Positions 1 to 7,429 of a stretch of DNA of 13,307 bases are shown piece after piece. Within the stretch, counting starts at the first letter, position 1; the number at the start of each line of letters is the position of its first letter. The notes below the pieces were generated by a model. That model did not search any database. It had not been told where the DNA came from and worked only from the letters and a program-made list of their open reading frames with translations. This DNA is from an uncultured Clostridia bacterium (GTDB lineage Bacteria > Bacillota > Clostridia > Lachnospirales > Lachnospiraceae): contig CAMONF010000105.1 in the NCBI GenBank assembly GCA_946620335.1, forward strand, positions 1 to 13,307, given 5' to 3'. The translations under genes and the position numbers were made by a program.

Positions 1-723
1 CACAAGGTCGATGGCCCTGCAGTGATCCTCGACATAGAGCCAGTCGCGGACGTTCTTCCCGTCCCCGTAGACGGGAAGCCGGCGTCCCGACAGACCGTTG
101 TTGATCATAAGCGGGCTGAGCTTCTCCGGGAACTGGTAGGGGCCGTAGTTGTTGGAGCAGTTGGTGATGTTGGCCGGGAAATGGTAGGTGTCCATGAAGG
201 CCTTGACCATGAAGTCCGAGGATGCCTTGGAAGCCGAGTAGGGGCTGTGTGGATCGTAGGGCGTGGTCTCATAGAAGTAGTCTTCCGGATTGGAGAGGGA
301 GCCGTAGACTTCATCCGTGGAGACGTGGAGGAACTTCTTGTCCGGCTTGTAGGTGCCGTCCGGCAGCTCCCAGGCAGCCCTGGCCGCGTTCAGCATGGTC
401 AGCGTGCCGAGCACGTTGGTCTTCACGAAGACGCCCGGGTCCTTGATGGACCTGTCCACGTGGCTCTCGGCCGCGAAATGGACCACGCGGTCGATGTCAT
501 TCTCCTCAAAGAGCTTGTTGATGGCCTCGGCGTCGCAGATGTCCGCGCGCACGAAGGTGTAATTGGGGTTATTTTCAATGTCCTTGAGGTTCTCGAGGTT
601 GCCGGCGTAGGTGAGCTTGTCCACATTGATGATGCGGATCTCATCTCCGTACTTTTTGAACATATAATGGATGTAATTGGACCCGATAAAGCCGGCGCCG
701 CCGGTCACGAGGTAGGTACGCAT
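1..723 (-). CDS. rfbB: dTDP-glucose 4,6-dehydratase, N-terminal 241 residues (runs off left edge)
   Basis: This extended short-chain dehydrogenase/reductase converts dTDP-glucose to dTDP-4-keto-6-deoxyglucose in the cytoplasm. That product is the branch point to dTDP-rhamnose and to dTDP-amino sugars. Reading the minus strand from ATG at 723, the protein begins MRTYLVTGGAGFIGSNYIHY, with the NAD-binding GxxGxxG loop at residues 8-14. The catalytic Thr-Asp-Glu is at 136-138 (STDEVYG), YxxxK is at Y162/K166 (YSASK), and NNYGPYQFPEKL and the RDWLYVEDH segment follow, all typical of RmlB. The frame is open to base 1, so roughly the last 100 of about 340 residues lie outside. The start is fixed by GGAGGA at 733-738, ten bases upstream. 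The gene is divergent from the glycosyltransferase operon and has its own promoter at 797-825. It plausibly feeds the WecE-type aminotransferase at 7706. Identification is firm. Confidence 0.95.
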   Translation of the reverse strand, partial: MRTYLVTGGAGFIGSNYIHYMFKKYGDEIRIINVDKLTYAGNLENLKDIENNPNYTFVRADICDAEAINKLFEENDIDRVVHFAAESHVDRSIKDPGVFVKTNVLGTLTMLNAARAAWELPDGTYKPDKKFLHVSTDEVYGSLSNPEDYFYETTPYDPHSPYSASKASSDFMVKAFMDTYHFPANITNCSNNYGPYQFPEKLSPLMINNGLSGRRLPVYGDGKNVRDWLYVEDHCRAIDLV

Positions 724-796
724 AGGTTAAAATCCTCCGAAAATGTCTTCTTCTCTAAAAAATCGCGCACTTATACACATGCACAGACTTTTCGCC

Positions 797-825
797 ATTA
801 TAGCATTAAAAATCCGCCACTGCAA
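797..825 (-). promoter_or_regulatory. Sigma-A-type promoter of rfbB
   Basis: On the minus strand there is a -35 TTGCAG (820-825), a 17-bp spacer (803-819) and a perfect -10 TATAAT (797-802). The -10 is preceded by TGC, giving an extended -10. Transcription should begin near 790, leaving a leader of about 65 nt before the ATG at 723. Confidence 0.8.
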
Positions 826-858
826 CAAAAGGGGACTTGTTTTTAGGTGGGGGTCCGG

Positions 859-886
859 ATGGCCGCGGAGATTGCTAATCGGCCAT
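859..886. promoter_or_regulatory. Inverted repeat around the -35 of the glycosyltransferase promoter (operator candidate)
   Basis: Perfect 7-bp arms ATGGCCG (859-865) and CGGCCAT (880-886) are separated by 14 bp. The -35 hexamer (872-877) lies between the arms. The position suits a repressor site, but the arms are short and no regulator is known. Confidence 0.35.
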
Positions 887-900
887 TTTCGTGATATAGT
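872..900 (+). promoter_or_regulatory. Sigma-A-type promoter of the glycosyltransferase/YfhO operon
   Basis: The -35 is TTGCTA (872-877), the spacer is exactly 17 bp, and the -10 is TATAGT (895-900) preceded by TGA, giving an extended -10. The predicted start near 907 leaves a leader of about 165 nt before the ATG at 1072. This promoter would serve the genes from 1072 to 7421, since no terminator is visible between them. Confidence 0.75.
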
Positions 901-909
901 AGACTGACT

Positions 910-943
910 GGAGGATTCCAGCGGACATGTAGCTGCATCCTCC
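910..943 (+). promoter_or_regulatory. Leader hairpin containing an SD-like sequence and a start-stop codon pair
   Basis: GGAGGAT (910-916) pairs perfectly with ATCCTCC (937-943) across a 20-nt loop. An outer AGACTG (901-906)/CAGTCT (953-958) pair exists, but it lies at or upstream of the expected transcription start. The 5' arm looks like a Shine-Dalgarno sequence, and 12 nt after GGAGG comes ATG TAG (927-932), a start codon followed at once by a stop. It does not match any riboswitch class I can recognise. Confidence 0.35.
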
Positions 944-965
944 TTTACGTAACAGTCTGTCATTT

Positions 966-990
966 CCCGCGTGCAGCGAGACGCCGCGGG
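966..990 (+). other. Second GC-rich stem in the operon leader
   Basis: CCCGCG (966-971) and CGCGGG (985-990) can form a 6-bp stem with a 13-nt loop. No U-run follows, so this is not a standard terminator. It is only a possible folding element of the long leader upstream of the glycosyltransferase gene. Confidence 0.25.
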
Positions 991-1071
991 GATTTGCATG
1001 GATACGGCTGGCCTCATATGCACCGAAGTCCGTCCGCATCCCCTGTATCATATCTGAAAGGGAGACCCTGT

Positions 1072-2004
1072 ATGAGTCTGTATTCCGTAGTTGTTCCCGT
1101 ATATTATGGCGAGCACATGCTGGACGAGCTTTACACCCGCCTGGCCAGAGTCTTCGACGAGGTCCTCAAGAGGGATTTCGAGCTGCTCCTCATCGACGAC
1201 GGCTCCAAGGACCGGTCCTGGGAGGTCATGCAGGCCCTCCGCGACAAGGACAAGCGTGTCCGCATTTTCCAGATGTCCCGGAACTTCGGGCAGCACCCGG
1301 CCATCCTGGCCGGCTTCCAGTACGTCCGGGGCGATTTCGTCATCACCATGGACGACGACCTCCAGCACATGCCGGAGGAGCTCCCCAAGATGATCAAGGT
1401 CATGGACGAGCGCGATGACGTGGACGTCATCCTGGCCCGCTACGAAGGCCGCCATCACAGCCTGATCCGGAAGCTGGGCACCCGGCTGTCGGTCTACGCC
1501 ACCAGCAAGATGCTGGGCAAGGACCCGGACCTGGAAATCACCTCCTTCCGCCTCATGCGCCGCTTCATCGTGGACGCCATCAAGGACACCACCGTCCACC
1601 TGCCCCAGATCGGCAACCTCCTGGTCCAGACCTCCAACCACATCATCAACGTGGACGTGCAGCACGCCGAGCGGGCCTACGGCAAGAGCGGCTACACCTT
1701 CCGGAGCCTGGTGAAGACCCTGCTCTACGACATCACCACCCACTCCATCCTCCCGCTCCTCCTGGTGCGCGACATAGGAATCATCGCCTTCCTGGTCAGC
1801 ATGGTCCTGGGTATCTACTATCTGATCCGATACTTCGCCGTCGGCATTTCCATTGAGGGCTGGACGACCATCATCCTCATCCTCCTGGCCTCCACCGGCC
1901 TGACCCTCCTGTCCGTGGGTATACTGGGAGAATACCTGATGCACATCCTTGACGAGTCCAAGAAGATGCCCCACTACGTGCTACGCAGAAAGGACGACGA
2001 ATGA
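1072..2004 (+). CDS. GT2 polyprenyl-phosphate glycosyltransferase (GtrB/ArnC/CsbB-like)
   Basis: The likely role is to transfer a sugar from a nucleotide donor to undecaprenyl phosphate on the inner membrane face, giving a lipid-linked donor for a GT-C enzyme. The 310 residues fit the family (about 300-330). The order is the start SVVVPVYYGEHML, the nucleotide-binding LLIDDGSKDRSW (39-50), SRNFGQHPAILAGF (69-82), the DxD-type metal site MDDDLQHMPEELP (93-105), SFRLMRR (158-164) and YGKSGYTF (203-210). Two C-terminal membrane spans follow (about 234-256 and 263-288), and then the family-typical GEYLMHILDE. ATG 1072 is chosen because AAAGGGAG (1057-1064) precedes it by 7 nt. A TTG 26 codons upstream in the same frame has no comparable support. 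The stop overlaps the next start as ATGA, implying translational coupling. The donor sugar cannot be read from the sequence; an amino sugar is suggested by the neighbours. Confidence 0.9.
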   Translation: MSLYSVVVPVYYGEHMLDELYTRLARVFDEVLKRDFELLLIDDGSKDRSWEVMQALRDKDKRVRIFQMSRNFGQHPAILAGFQYVRGDFVITMDDDLQHMPEELPKMIKVMDERDDVDVILARYEGRHHSLIRKLGTRLSVYATSKMLGKDPDLEITSFRLMRRFIVDAIKDTTVHLPQIGNLLVQTSNHIINVDVQHAERAYGKSGYTFRSLVKTLLYDITTHSILPLLLVRDIGIIAFLVSMVLGIYYLIRYFAVGISIEGWTTIILILLASTGLTLLSVGILGEYLMHILDESKKMPHYVLRRKDDE

Positions 2005-2972
2005 AAGAGATCGGCGGTTACCTTGAATTCGAGGATCTGGGCGGCCGGGAGTATTACCCGGACCTCTTAAAGCTGAACCTCGGCCGGACGGCCTGCACCT
2101 TCTACCTGAAGGGCACCGGCGTCCGGCGTCTTTATATGCCTGTATTTATGTGCGCCTCCGTGATCGACGCCGTCCGGGAAGCCGGGATCGAGCTTGTCTT
2201 CTACAACTGTGACAGGCGCCTTCATCCCGTTCTGTCCGACCTTCCCGCCGGTCCTCTCCCGGAGGGCGAGTGCCTTTTCCTCTGCAACGCCTACGGCCAG
2301 CTGGAAAATGCCACCATTCTCTCCCTGAAGGAGACCTACGAACACATCCTCGTGGACAACACCCACGCCTTCTTCCAGGCGCCCGCGCCGGGCGTCGCCC
2401 CCCTCTACTCGGTCCGCAAGTTCTTCGGCGTGACCGACGGCGCCTACCTGGCCTCGGACGTGCCCCTTGCCCCGCCGGAGGAGCGGGATGAGAGCCATGC
2501 CCGCTTCAGCCATATTCTCGGCCGCTACGAAAAGGACGCCGGCACCTTCTACAAGGCCATGCTGGACAACGCCCACAGCTATGAGGGTGCCCCCGTCATG
2601 CGGATGTCCCGCCTGACGGAAGACCTGCTCGGCGCCCTGCCCTATGAACGGATCGAAGAGCAGAGAAAAGCCAACTACGCCTGCCTGGCTGATAAGCTGG
2701 ACGCGATCAACCCGCTCTCCGCCCTCTTCCATACCCCCTGCGGCGGCCCCTTTGTCTATCCCTTCTATATAAATGACGGCCCTGCCGTGCGCAAAGCCCT
2801 GGCCGCCCGGAAGATCTTCGTCCCCACCTACTGGACCAACGTCATGGCGGATGCCGCGCCGGGGTCCGTCGAAGCGGATTACGCAGCCAACATCCTGGCC
2901 CTTCCCTGCGACCAGCGCTACGGCGCGAAGGAGATGGACGCCGTGGCGGAGGCTGTGCTCGCCTGCCTGTAA
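2001..2972 (+). CDS. Short DegT/DnrJ/EryC1-like PLP-fold protein, function unassigned
   Basis: At 323 residues this is shorter than ordinary DegT/DnrJ/EryC1/StrS sugar aminotransferases (about 370-400), but it keeps signs of the type-I PLP fold. LVDNTHAFF (117-125) supplies D119 at the position expected to contact the PLP pyridine nitrogen. YSVRKFFG (136-143) places K140 where the Schiff-base lysine is expected. YMPVFMCASVIDAVREAGIEL (45-65, in two halves) resembles the strand-helix that begins with 'lPsyt' in real transaminases. The usual early TSGTSAL substrate loop is replaced by LNLGRTACTFYL (25-36). It may be an aminotransferase, a PLP-dependent enzyme of another reaction, or a non-catalytic homologue. 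It starts inside the glycosyltransferase stop codon, so the two products are probably made together. Confidence is high that the gene is real and moderate for the fold. Confidence 0.75.
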   Translation: MKEIGGYLEFEDLGGREYYPDLLKLNLGRTACTFYLKGTGVRRLYMPVFMCASVIDAVREAGIELVFYNCDRRLHPVLSDLPAGPLPEGECLFLCNAYGQLENATILSLKETYEHILVDNTHAFFQAPAPGVAPLYSVRKFFGVTDGAYLASDVPLAPPEERDESHARFSHILGRYEKDAGTFYKAMLDNAHSYEGAPVMRMSRLTEDLLGALPYERIEEQRKANYACLADKLDAINPLSALFHTPCGGPFVYPFYINDGPAVRKALAARKIFVPTYWTNVMADAAPGSVEADYAANILALPCDQRYGAKEMDAVAEAVLACL

Positions 2973-3001
2973 GATCAGGCGCGAAGCTTTTTCAGATGCT
3001 T

Positions 3002-3158
3002 TGCCCCCTGCGTCCGGGAGGGATATCCCATGAATGACCTGTCAGATGCGCCTGTGGAATGTCTGCCCCCGCGTCCGGGCGAGTTATCCCAGGAATGACC
3101 TGTCAGATGCGCCTGTGGAATGTCTGCCCCCACGTCTGGGAGGGTTATCCACGAGCTG
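3002..3158. repeat. Imperfect 61-62 bp tandem repeat, about 2.5 copies, in the intergenic gap
   Basis: Unit 1 is 3002-3063, unit 2 is 3064-3124, and a partial unit 3 runs 3125-3158. Each unit begins TGCCCCC, followed by CGTCCGGG or CGTCTGGG and then TATCC. Units 1 and 2 share AATGACCTGTCAGATGCGCC and the bases after it almost without change. A degenerate piece (TTTTCAGATGCTTTGCCCCC) ends at the start of unit 1 and may be a remnant of another copy. Unit 1 contains the palindrome GGGATATCCC. The repeat has no clear open frame joining it to either neighbour. The rest of the 251-bp gap (2973-3223) shows no recognisable promoter. Confidence 0.85.
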
Positions 3159-3191
3159 ATACGTCCTCACACTGATTCCATCCACAGCACC

Positions 3192-3207
3192 GGCGGCTTC
3201 TGCCGCC
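3192..3207 (+). other. Perfect stem-loop just upstream of the ATP-grasp ribosome binding site
   Basis: GGCGGC (3192-3197) and GCCGCC (3202-3207) form a 6-bp GC stem closed by a TTCT tetraloop. It ends 4 nt before the GGAG Shine-Dalgarno (3212-3215). No U-run follows, so termination is unlikely. It could set the 5' end of a processed message or hold the ribosome site open. Confidence 0.5.
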
Positions 3208-3223
3208 AACCGGAGACTATATT

Positions 3224-4498
3224 ATGTCCAAAAACCTGCTCATACTCGGCGGTCTCGAAGAGTTCGTGTCCATGGCCGCCCTGGCCGCCGCCCATGGGAT
3301 CCGCCCCATCGTGGTGGACGGCAATCCAGGCGCACCCGCCAAGCGCAAGGCCCTCGAAGTGGGCGGCGCCGCCTACGACGCGGACATCCGGGACGCTGCC
3401 GCCGTCTCGGAAATCATTAAGAAGGAGAAGGCTACCGCCATCACCACCGCCTACTCGGATCTCCTTTTGGAGTGCATGGTCCGGATTGCGGACCTGTCCG
3501 GCCTTCCCTGCCACCTCTCACCCGCCCAGCTGCCCTTTTACCGGGACAAGCTGACCACCAACCGGACCTGCGAGGAGCTGGGCATCCCCACGCCGGGGTC
3601 AGTCCTCCTCGAAAAGGACTTCAGCGACAGCGACCTTGCGGGGCTTTCATTTCCCATGGTCGTAAAGCCGGTGGATATGTACGGCTCCCGGGGTCTTTCA
3701 ATCGTGCAGGACCCGGATGAGATCAGGGAGCGCTTCGACGAGTGCTGCAGCACTTCCCCGAGGAAGGTCATCCTGGCCGAAGAATATGCTGCCGGCTTTG
3801 AGTTCAACGTCCAGTGCTGGGTCCGCCACGGAAAAGTCCACATTCTGGGACTGGCAGACCGGGAGAAGACCTTCCACAACAGGACCGACATTCCCCTTTC
3901 GACCCGCAACGTCTATCCCTCAAGGCTCATGGACCGGGTCTACGAGTCGGCCCTCGACGCGCTGACCCGCTATATCTGCCGGACCGGCCAGAGCGAAGGT
4001 CCCCTGGCCATGCAGTTCTACTGGAATCCCAGGGACGGCTTCAGCGTGGGCGAGATCGCAGCCCGTTTTCTCGGCTACGAGCATGAGCTCATCGAGTACG
4101 CCTGCGGCTTCAGCATCGAGGAGCTCCTCCTTGCGGCCGCTTTCGTCGACGCCGAACTGGACCGGCTGCTGAATGCGGGAGACCCCTTCGGGACCTCCAG
4201 CGCGGCCGTGATCTATTTCCACGGCAGGGACGGCGTCGTGGCCGACGTTTCCCCCATGGAGGCGGCTTTCGCAGACCCGGCGGTGGTCTATAGCCGGCTT
4301 TTCTACTCCGTTGGGGAGCGGATCGGCTGCCCCCAGACAAAGCCCTACGTCGCCCGCTGCTACGTCCGGGGAGAGGACCGGAAGGCCGTTGACGCCGCCA
4401 CTGACAGGATCCTGGCCCGGGCGGACGTCCTGGACGGTGCAGGCAATACCCTCCTCCATCCCAATCTGCCCGGAAACTACGACGAAATTGGAGGTTGA
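3224..4498 (+). CDS. ATP-grasp domain ligase, substrate unknown
   Basis: ATP-grasp enzymes couple ATP hydrolysis to joining a carboxylate, through an acyl phosphate, to an amine or thiol. The 424 residues show an N-terminal pre-ATP-grasp Rossmann-like domain (LLILGGLEEFVSMAALAAAH, 5-24). Then come YRDKLTTN with K109, VVKPVDMYGSRGL with K148 and the glycine loop 154-157, the adenine-binding ILAEEYAAGFEFNV (183-196, E186/E187, E193), and VGEIAARFLGY (276-285) carrying the magnesium-binding Glu and Arg. The C-terminal third resembles the lid region of biotin-carboxylase-like ATP-grasp ligases. SD GGAG at 3212-3215 lies 8 nt before the ATG. The gene sits between the PLP-fold protein and the first YfhO gene. 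This context could suit aminoacylation of an amino sugar, but that is inference. Family assignment is strong and substrate is open. Confidence 0.85.
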   Translation: MSKNLLILGGLEEFVSMAALAAAHGIRPIVVDGNPGAPAKRKALEVGGAAYDADIRDAAAVSEIIKKEKATAITTAYSDLLLECMVRIADLSGLPCHLSPAQLPFYRDKLTTNRTCEELGIPTPGSVLLEKDFSDSDLAGLSFPMVVKPVDMYGSRGLSIVQDPDEIRERFDECCSTSPRKVILAEEYAAGFEFNVQCWVRHGKVHILGLADREKTFHNRTDIPLSTRNVYPSRLMDRVYESALDALTRYICRTGQSEGPLAMQFYWNPRDGFSVGEIAARFLGYEHELIEYACGFSIEELLLAAAFVDAELDRLLNAGDPFGTSSAAVIYFHGRDGVVADVSPMEAAFADPAVVYSRLFYSVGERIGCPQTKPYVARCYVRGEDRKAVDAATDRILARADVLDGAGNTLLHPNLPGNYDEIGG

Positions 4499-4580
4499 AC
4501 CCTCTATTCCCCTTAAATTTGCCCCCATCCCTTCAAAGCCCTGTTGATTTTGCCGAAGCATACCGGAAGGTTCACAAACT

Positions 4581-7421
4581 ATGAATTCCGCCATGACAGA
4601 TTTCAACGAATCGCTGACGTCCGGCCGCGAAAGGGATCGCGGGGCCGGGGACGCCCGCGGCAGCAGACTGTATTTCGCCGACAGGCACCCCCTCCCTGTT
4701 CTCATTTTCACGACCAGCCTCATCTATCTGGCCCTCTACAGCCGCTTTCTCTTCGGGAAAGCGGTCTTTATGTACAGCGACATCGGTTCGGACTCCCTGT
4801 CCACCTTCTTCCCCACCTTCATGATGCTCTCCCGCCTCCTGAAGGAAGGCGCCTTGGGCAGCTATACCCTGACCTACGGCCTCGGCGGCAGTACGGCTTT
4901 CTACGCCCTCCAGTCCCTGAATCCCCTCAAATTTCTCCCGCTACCCTTCAGCGAGGCCTACTTCCCCGTCGTCATCCTCATCCACCAGTTCCTCATCCAC
5001 ATACTTACGGCCCTGACCGGGTACGGCCTCTTCTCAAGGCTCTTCCGGGACCGGACCGTCGGCGTCTTCGCGGCCGTCATCTGGGCCTTTTCGGGTTATA
5101 TGACAGGCTGGGGACAGAATTACGTCTACGGCGGCTGCCTTCTCTTCTTCACCCTGGCCATGTGGGTCCTCCAGCTTTTCCTGGACAGGCCGAGCCGCCC
5201 CCACTTCTTCGCGTTGTCGCTCGTCTTCGCCCTCTTCATCCTCTTCAGCTGGTATTTCTTCTACATGTCAGGCATTTTCATCGCCTTCTACGTCCTCGAC
5301 GAGACTCTCATCCGGGGACGCCATGTGGAAAATGAAACCCCTCCCCGCCAAAACACCTTCCTAATCCTGATCCGGCGCGAATTTTCCGTCCTCCTCGCGG
5401 CCCTCGCAGCCATCTGCCTGGCCGCCGCCCCGCTGACCCAGATCCTCACCCAGTTCCTGGGCAGTTCCCGCACAGGCGAGGTGGCCGGCATGACCCCTGC
5501 CGCCCTTCTGCAGCACTATGATCTAAGGACCATTCTCTCCAGCCTTTCCCGTTTCCTCTCCTCCAACCTTTTAGGCGCGGGGAGCAGCTACGCGGGCACT
5601 GTGGACTACTACAATATCGCCTTCCTCTTCACCAGCATCCTTCTGATCTTCGCCCTCGTCTACCTCCTCACAGTGCCGCGGACCATCCTGCCGACCCTCC
5701 TCTTCGGGGCGGCCTCCCTGGCCATGCTCCTCTTCCCGGCGGCAGGCTATATCCTGACCTTCAACAGGAAGGCCCAGCGTCATTCCTTCCTGATCGCCTT
5801 CATGGCCGTCCTCCTCATCGCCGCCTTCCTTTGGTCGGTGCTCCGGGAGGACCATCCCAGGCGGCTCAAATTCTCTGCCATCGCAGGTTTTCTCACCACC
5901 CTGGCCCTCGAGGCAGCCTTCTGGCTCCTCTTCCGCCGCCTGGAAATGCACCCCAGCCTCCTCTACTTCTGCGTGACTGCCGGGAGTGCCTTCATTTTCG
6001 CAGTCATCTTCCTCCTCCTCGGAAGGCAGGAACGAAAAAAGGCCCTGGCCTTCGCCTGCCTTCTGGCCGTCTCCCTGGAAATGGTCGTCTCCGGCTGGGG
6101 CACCTTCTACGACCGCGCCTATCTCACCACGGAGGACTACTACCACAGCCATTTCAACGACGATACCCGGGCGGCGGTGGACCGCATCCTGAGGGAAGAC
6201 GGGTCCCTCTGCCGCATCTCCACCACAGAGGATTTCTCCTATGCCAACGAAGGCATGGTGGACGGCTTCAACGCCACCACGGCCTACGCAGGCGAGCTTC
6301 CCTCCTCCGTGACGACCCTGGGCAGGACCTTCGGCATCCAGCAGTACAGCCCCAACTTTTTCCTGAACAGCTGGGACGACTACTATCTGCTGACCCTCCT
6401 CTCCACCAGGTACCTGGTGGTCGATGAGCCCTCCGCGAGCTCCTTTGCCTGGGATTCGGCCGCCTACACAAGGCGCTTCGCCTCAGACACCATTTCCGTC
6501 TTTGAAAATGCAAACCCGCTTCCCTTCGGCTACGTCTACACAAGCCGCATAGACAATGGGGAATTCGAGGGTCTTTCGGCCTTCGACCGCCAGCGCGCCC
6601 TGACCCAGGGCTTCCTCCTGACCGAGGGCAGCGAGGATACCGTGTCGGCGAAGACCGCCGCCTACGTGCCGCCCGAGAAGGTCTTCGACCTGACAGAGCG
6701 GATCGCGTCTGCCAACGACCTGACCTGGGAGGTCCTGCCCGACGGCCGCCTCCGCGTGCAGCCCACAGGCTTCGACCCCTACCTGACCTTTGACATCTCG
6801 GATCTCTACTCCGGCGGCGTGGAAGCCCTCCAGTACTTCAGCTTCACCCTCGACCCTTCCTGCCTCCACGGCATGGAACAATATGAGACCTTCATCACCA
6901 GCGCCGTTCTCCCCGACCAGTTCATTGAGACCTCCTTCTTTGTGGGCACCAATGCCGCCCGGGCAGCCATGCTCCTGCCCGACGGAGCCCTGACGCTGCG
7001 CCTGGACATGACCGCCGGCTCCGACCTCCTCTTCGAAGAGATCAGCCTTTCCCAGATCGACGATCCCGCCGCGGACTTCGCGGCCCTTTCGGATTCCGGC
7101 GTCTCGGACATTTCCTTCGCCGACAGCACCTACTCTGCCAAAGTGACCGGAGCCGCCCCGGACAGCCTCCTCTGCGTGCCCATCCTCTACGAGCGCAGCT
7201 GGAAAGCAACCGTCAACGGCACGGCCGCAGAGCCGGTCAACGTGAACGGCGGTCTCATCGGCATTCCGCTGACTGAGGGGGATAACAGTGTGATTCTGAC
7301 TTACTCCCCGCCCTACCTGGTCCCAGGCATCGCGGTGTCGACTGTCTCGTTTCTTCTCCTTCTTCTTGCCTGCTTCCTCCCCTCCAAAAAGAGGAAAGCC
7401 GCGGAGACGGAAGAACGCTGA
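4581..7421 (+). CDS. YfhO-family GT-C membrane glycosyltransferase, copy 1
   Basis: YfhO-family proteins are polytopic GT-C-fold enzymes that take a lipid-linked sugar and transfer it to a surface polymer. Bacillus YfhO with CsbB is tied to lipoteichoic-acid glycosylation. Here 946 residues begin with a 30-residue polar tail and then the first span (about 37-59). The first outside loop, VFMYSDIGSDSLS (62-74), carries D67 and D71 as candidate catalytic or metal-binding acids. Many further spans run to about residue 507, followed by a 400-residue soluble outer domain. A last span (about 912-933) is followed by the basic end SKKRK. The family-typical segment near the end includes LLCVPILYERSWKATVNG. 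Start 4581 has GGAAGG (4565-4570) ten bases upstream; a second in-frame ATG at 4593 is less well placed. It lies 82 bp after the ATP-grasp gene with no terminator between, so co-transcription is likely. By eye, about two thirds of residues match the copy at 8984. Confidence 0.9.
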   Translation: MNSAMTDFNESLTSGRERDRGAGDARGSRLYFADRHPLPVLIFTTSLIYLALYSRFLFGKAVFMYSDIGSDSLSTFFPTFMMLSRLLKEGALGSYTLTYGLGGSTAFYALQSLNPLKFLPLPFSEAYFPVVILIHQFLIHILTALTGYGLFSRLFRDRTVGVFAAVIWAFSGYMTGWGQNYVYGGCLLFFTLAMWVLQLFLDRPSRPHFFALSLVFALFILFSWYFFYMSGIFIAFYVLDETLIRGRHVENETPPRQNTFLILIRREFSVLLAALAAICLAAAPLTQILTQFLGSSRTGEVAGMTPAALLQHYDLRTILSSLSRFLSSNLLGAGSSYAGTVDYYNIAFLFTSILLIFALVYLLTVPRTILPTLLFGAASLAMLLFPAAGYILTFNRKAQRHSFLIAFMAVLLIAAFLWSVLREDHPRRLKFSAIAGFLTTLALEAAFWLLFRRLEMHPSLLYFCVTAGSAFIFAVIFLLLGRQERKKALAFACLLAVSLEMVVSGWGTFYDRAYLTTEDYYHSHFNDDTRAAVDRILREDGSLCRISTTEDFSYANEGMVDGFNATTAYAGELPSSVTTLGRTFGIQQYSPNFFLNSWDDYYLLTLLSTRYLVVDEPSASSFAWDSAAYTRRFASDTISVFENANPLPFGYVYTSRIDNGEFEGLSAFDRQRALTQGFLLTEGSEDTVSAKTAAYVPPEKVFDLTERIASANDLTWEVLPDGRLRVQPTGFDPYLTFDISDLYSGGVEALQYFSFTLDPSCLHGMEQYETFITSAVLPDQFIETSFFVGTNAARAAMLLPDGALTLRLDMTAGSDLLFEEISLSQIDDPAADFAALSDSGVSDISFADSTYSAKVTGAAPDSLLCVPILYERSWKATVNGTAAEPVNVNGGLIGIPLTEGDNSVILTYSPPYLVPGIAVSTVSFLLLLLACFLPSKKRKAAETEER

Positions 7422-7429
7422 CCTGAAGC

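Noticed and set aside
22..846. 274-codon plus-strand open frame over rfbB
   Set aside because: It is antisense to a fully convincing RmlB sequence; its composition (Val/Gly/Glu-rich with no motif) is what a GC-rich gene gives in the opposite frame.
994..1071. 26-codon N-terminal extension of the glycosyltransferase from TTG 994
   Set aside because: AAAGGGAG lies 7 nt before ATG 1072, and the family sequence begins at SVVVPVY right after it; the extension is unlike GT2 proteins.
1048..1974. 308-codon minus-strand open frame over the glycosyltransferase
   Set aside because: Low-complexity Asp/Val/Gly-rich translation with no family features; a shadow of the C-rich third positions of the GT2 gene.
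3083..3153. DnaA-box-like TTATCC(C/A)(A/C)G motifs within the tandem repeat
   Set aside because: Only two imperfect matches, in GC-rich DNA with no AT-rich unwinding region and no dnaA or dnaN nearby, so not evidence for an origin.
3002..3158. CRISPR array reading of the tandem repeat
   Set aside because: The units abut directly with no unique spacers, there are only 2.5 copies, and no cas gene is present.
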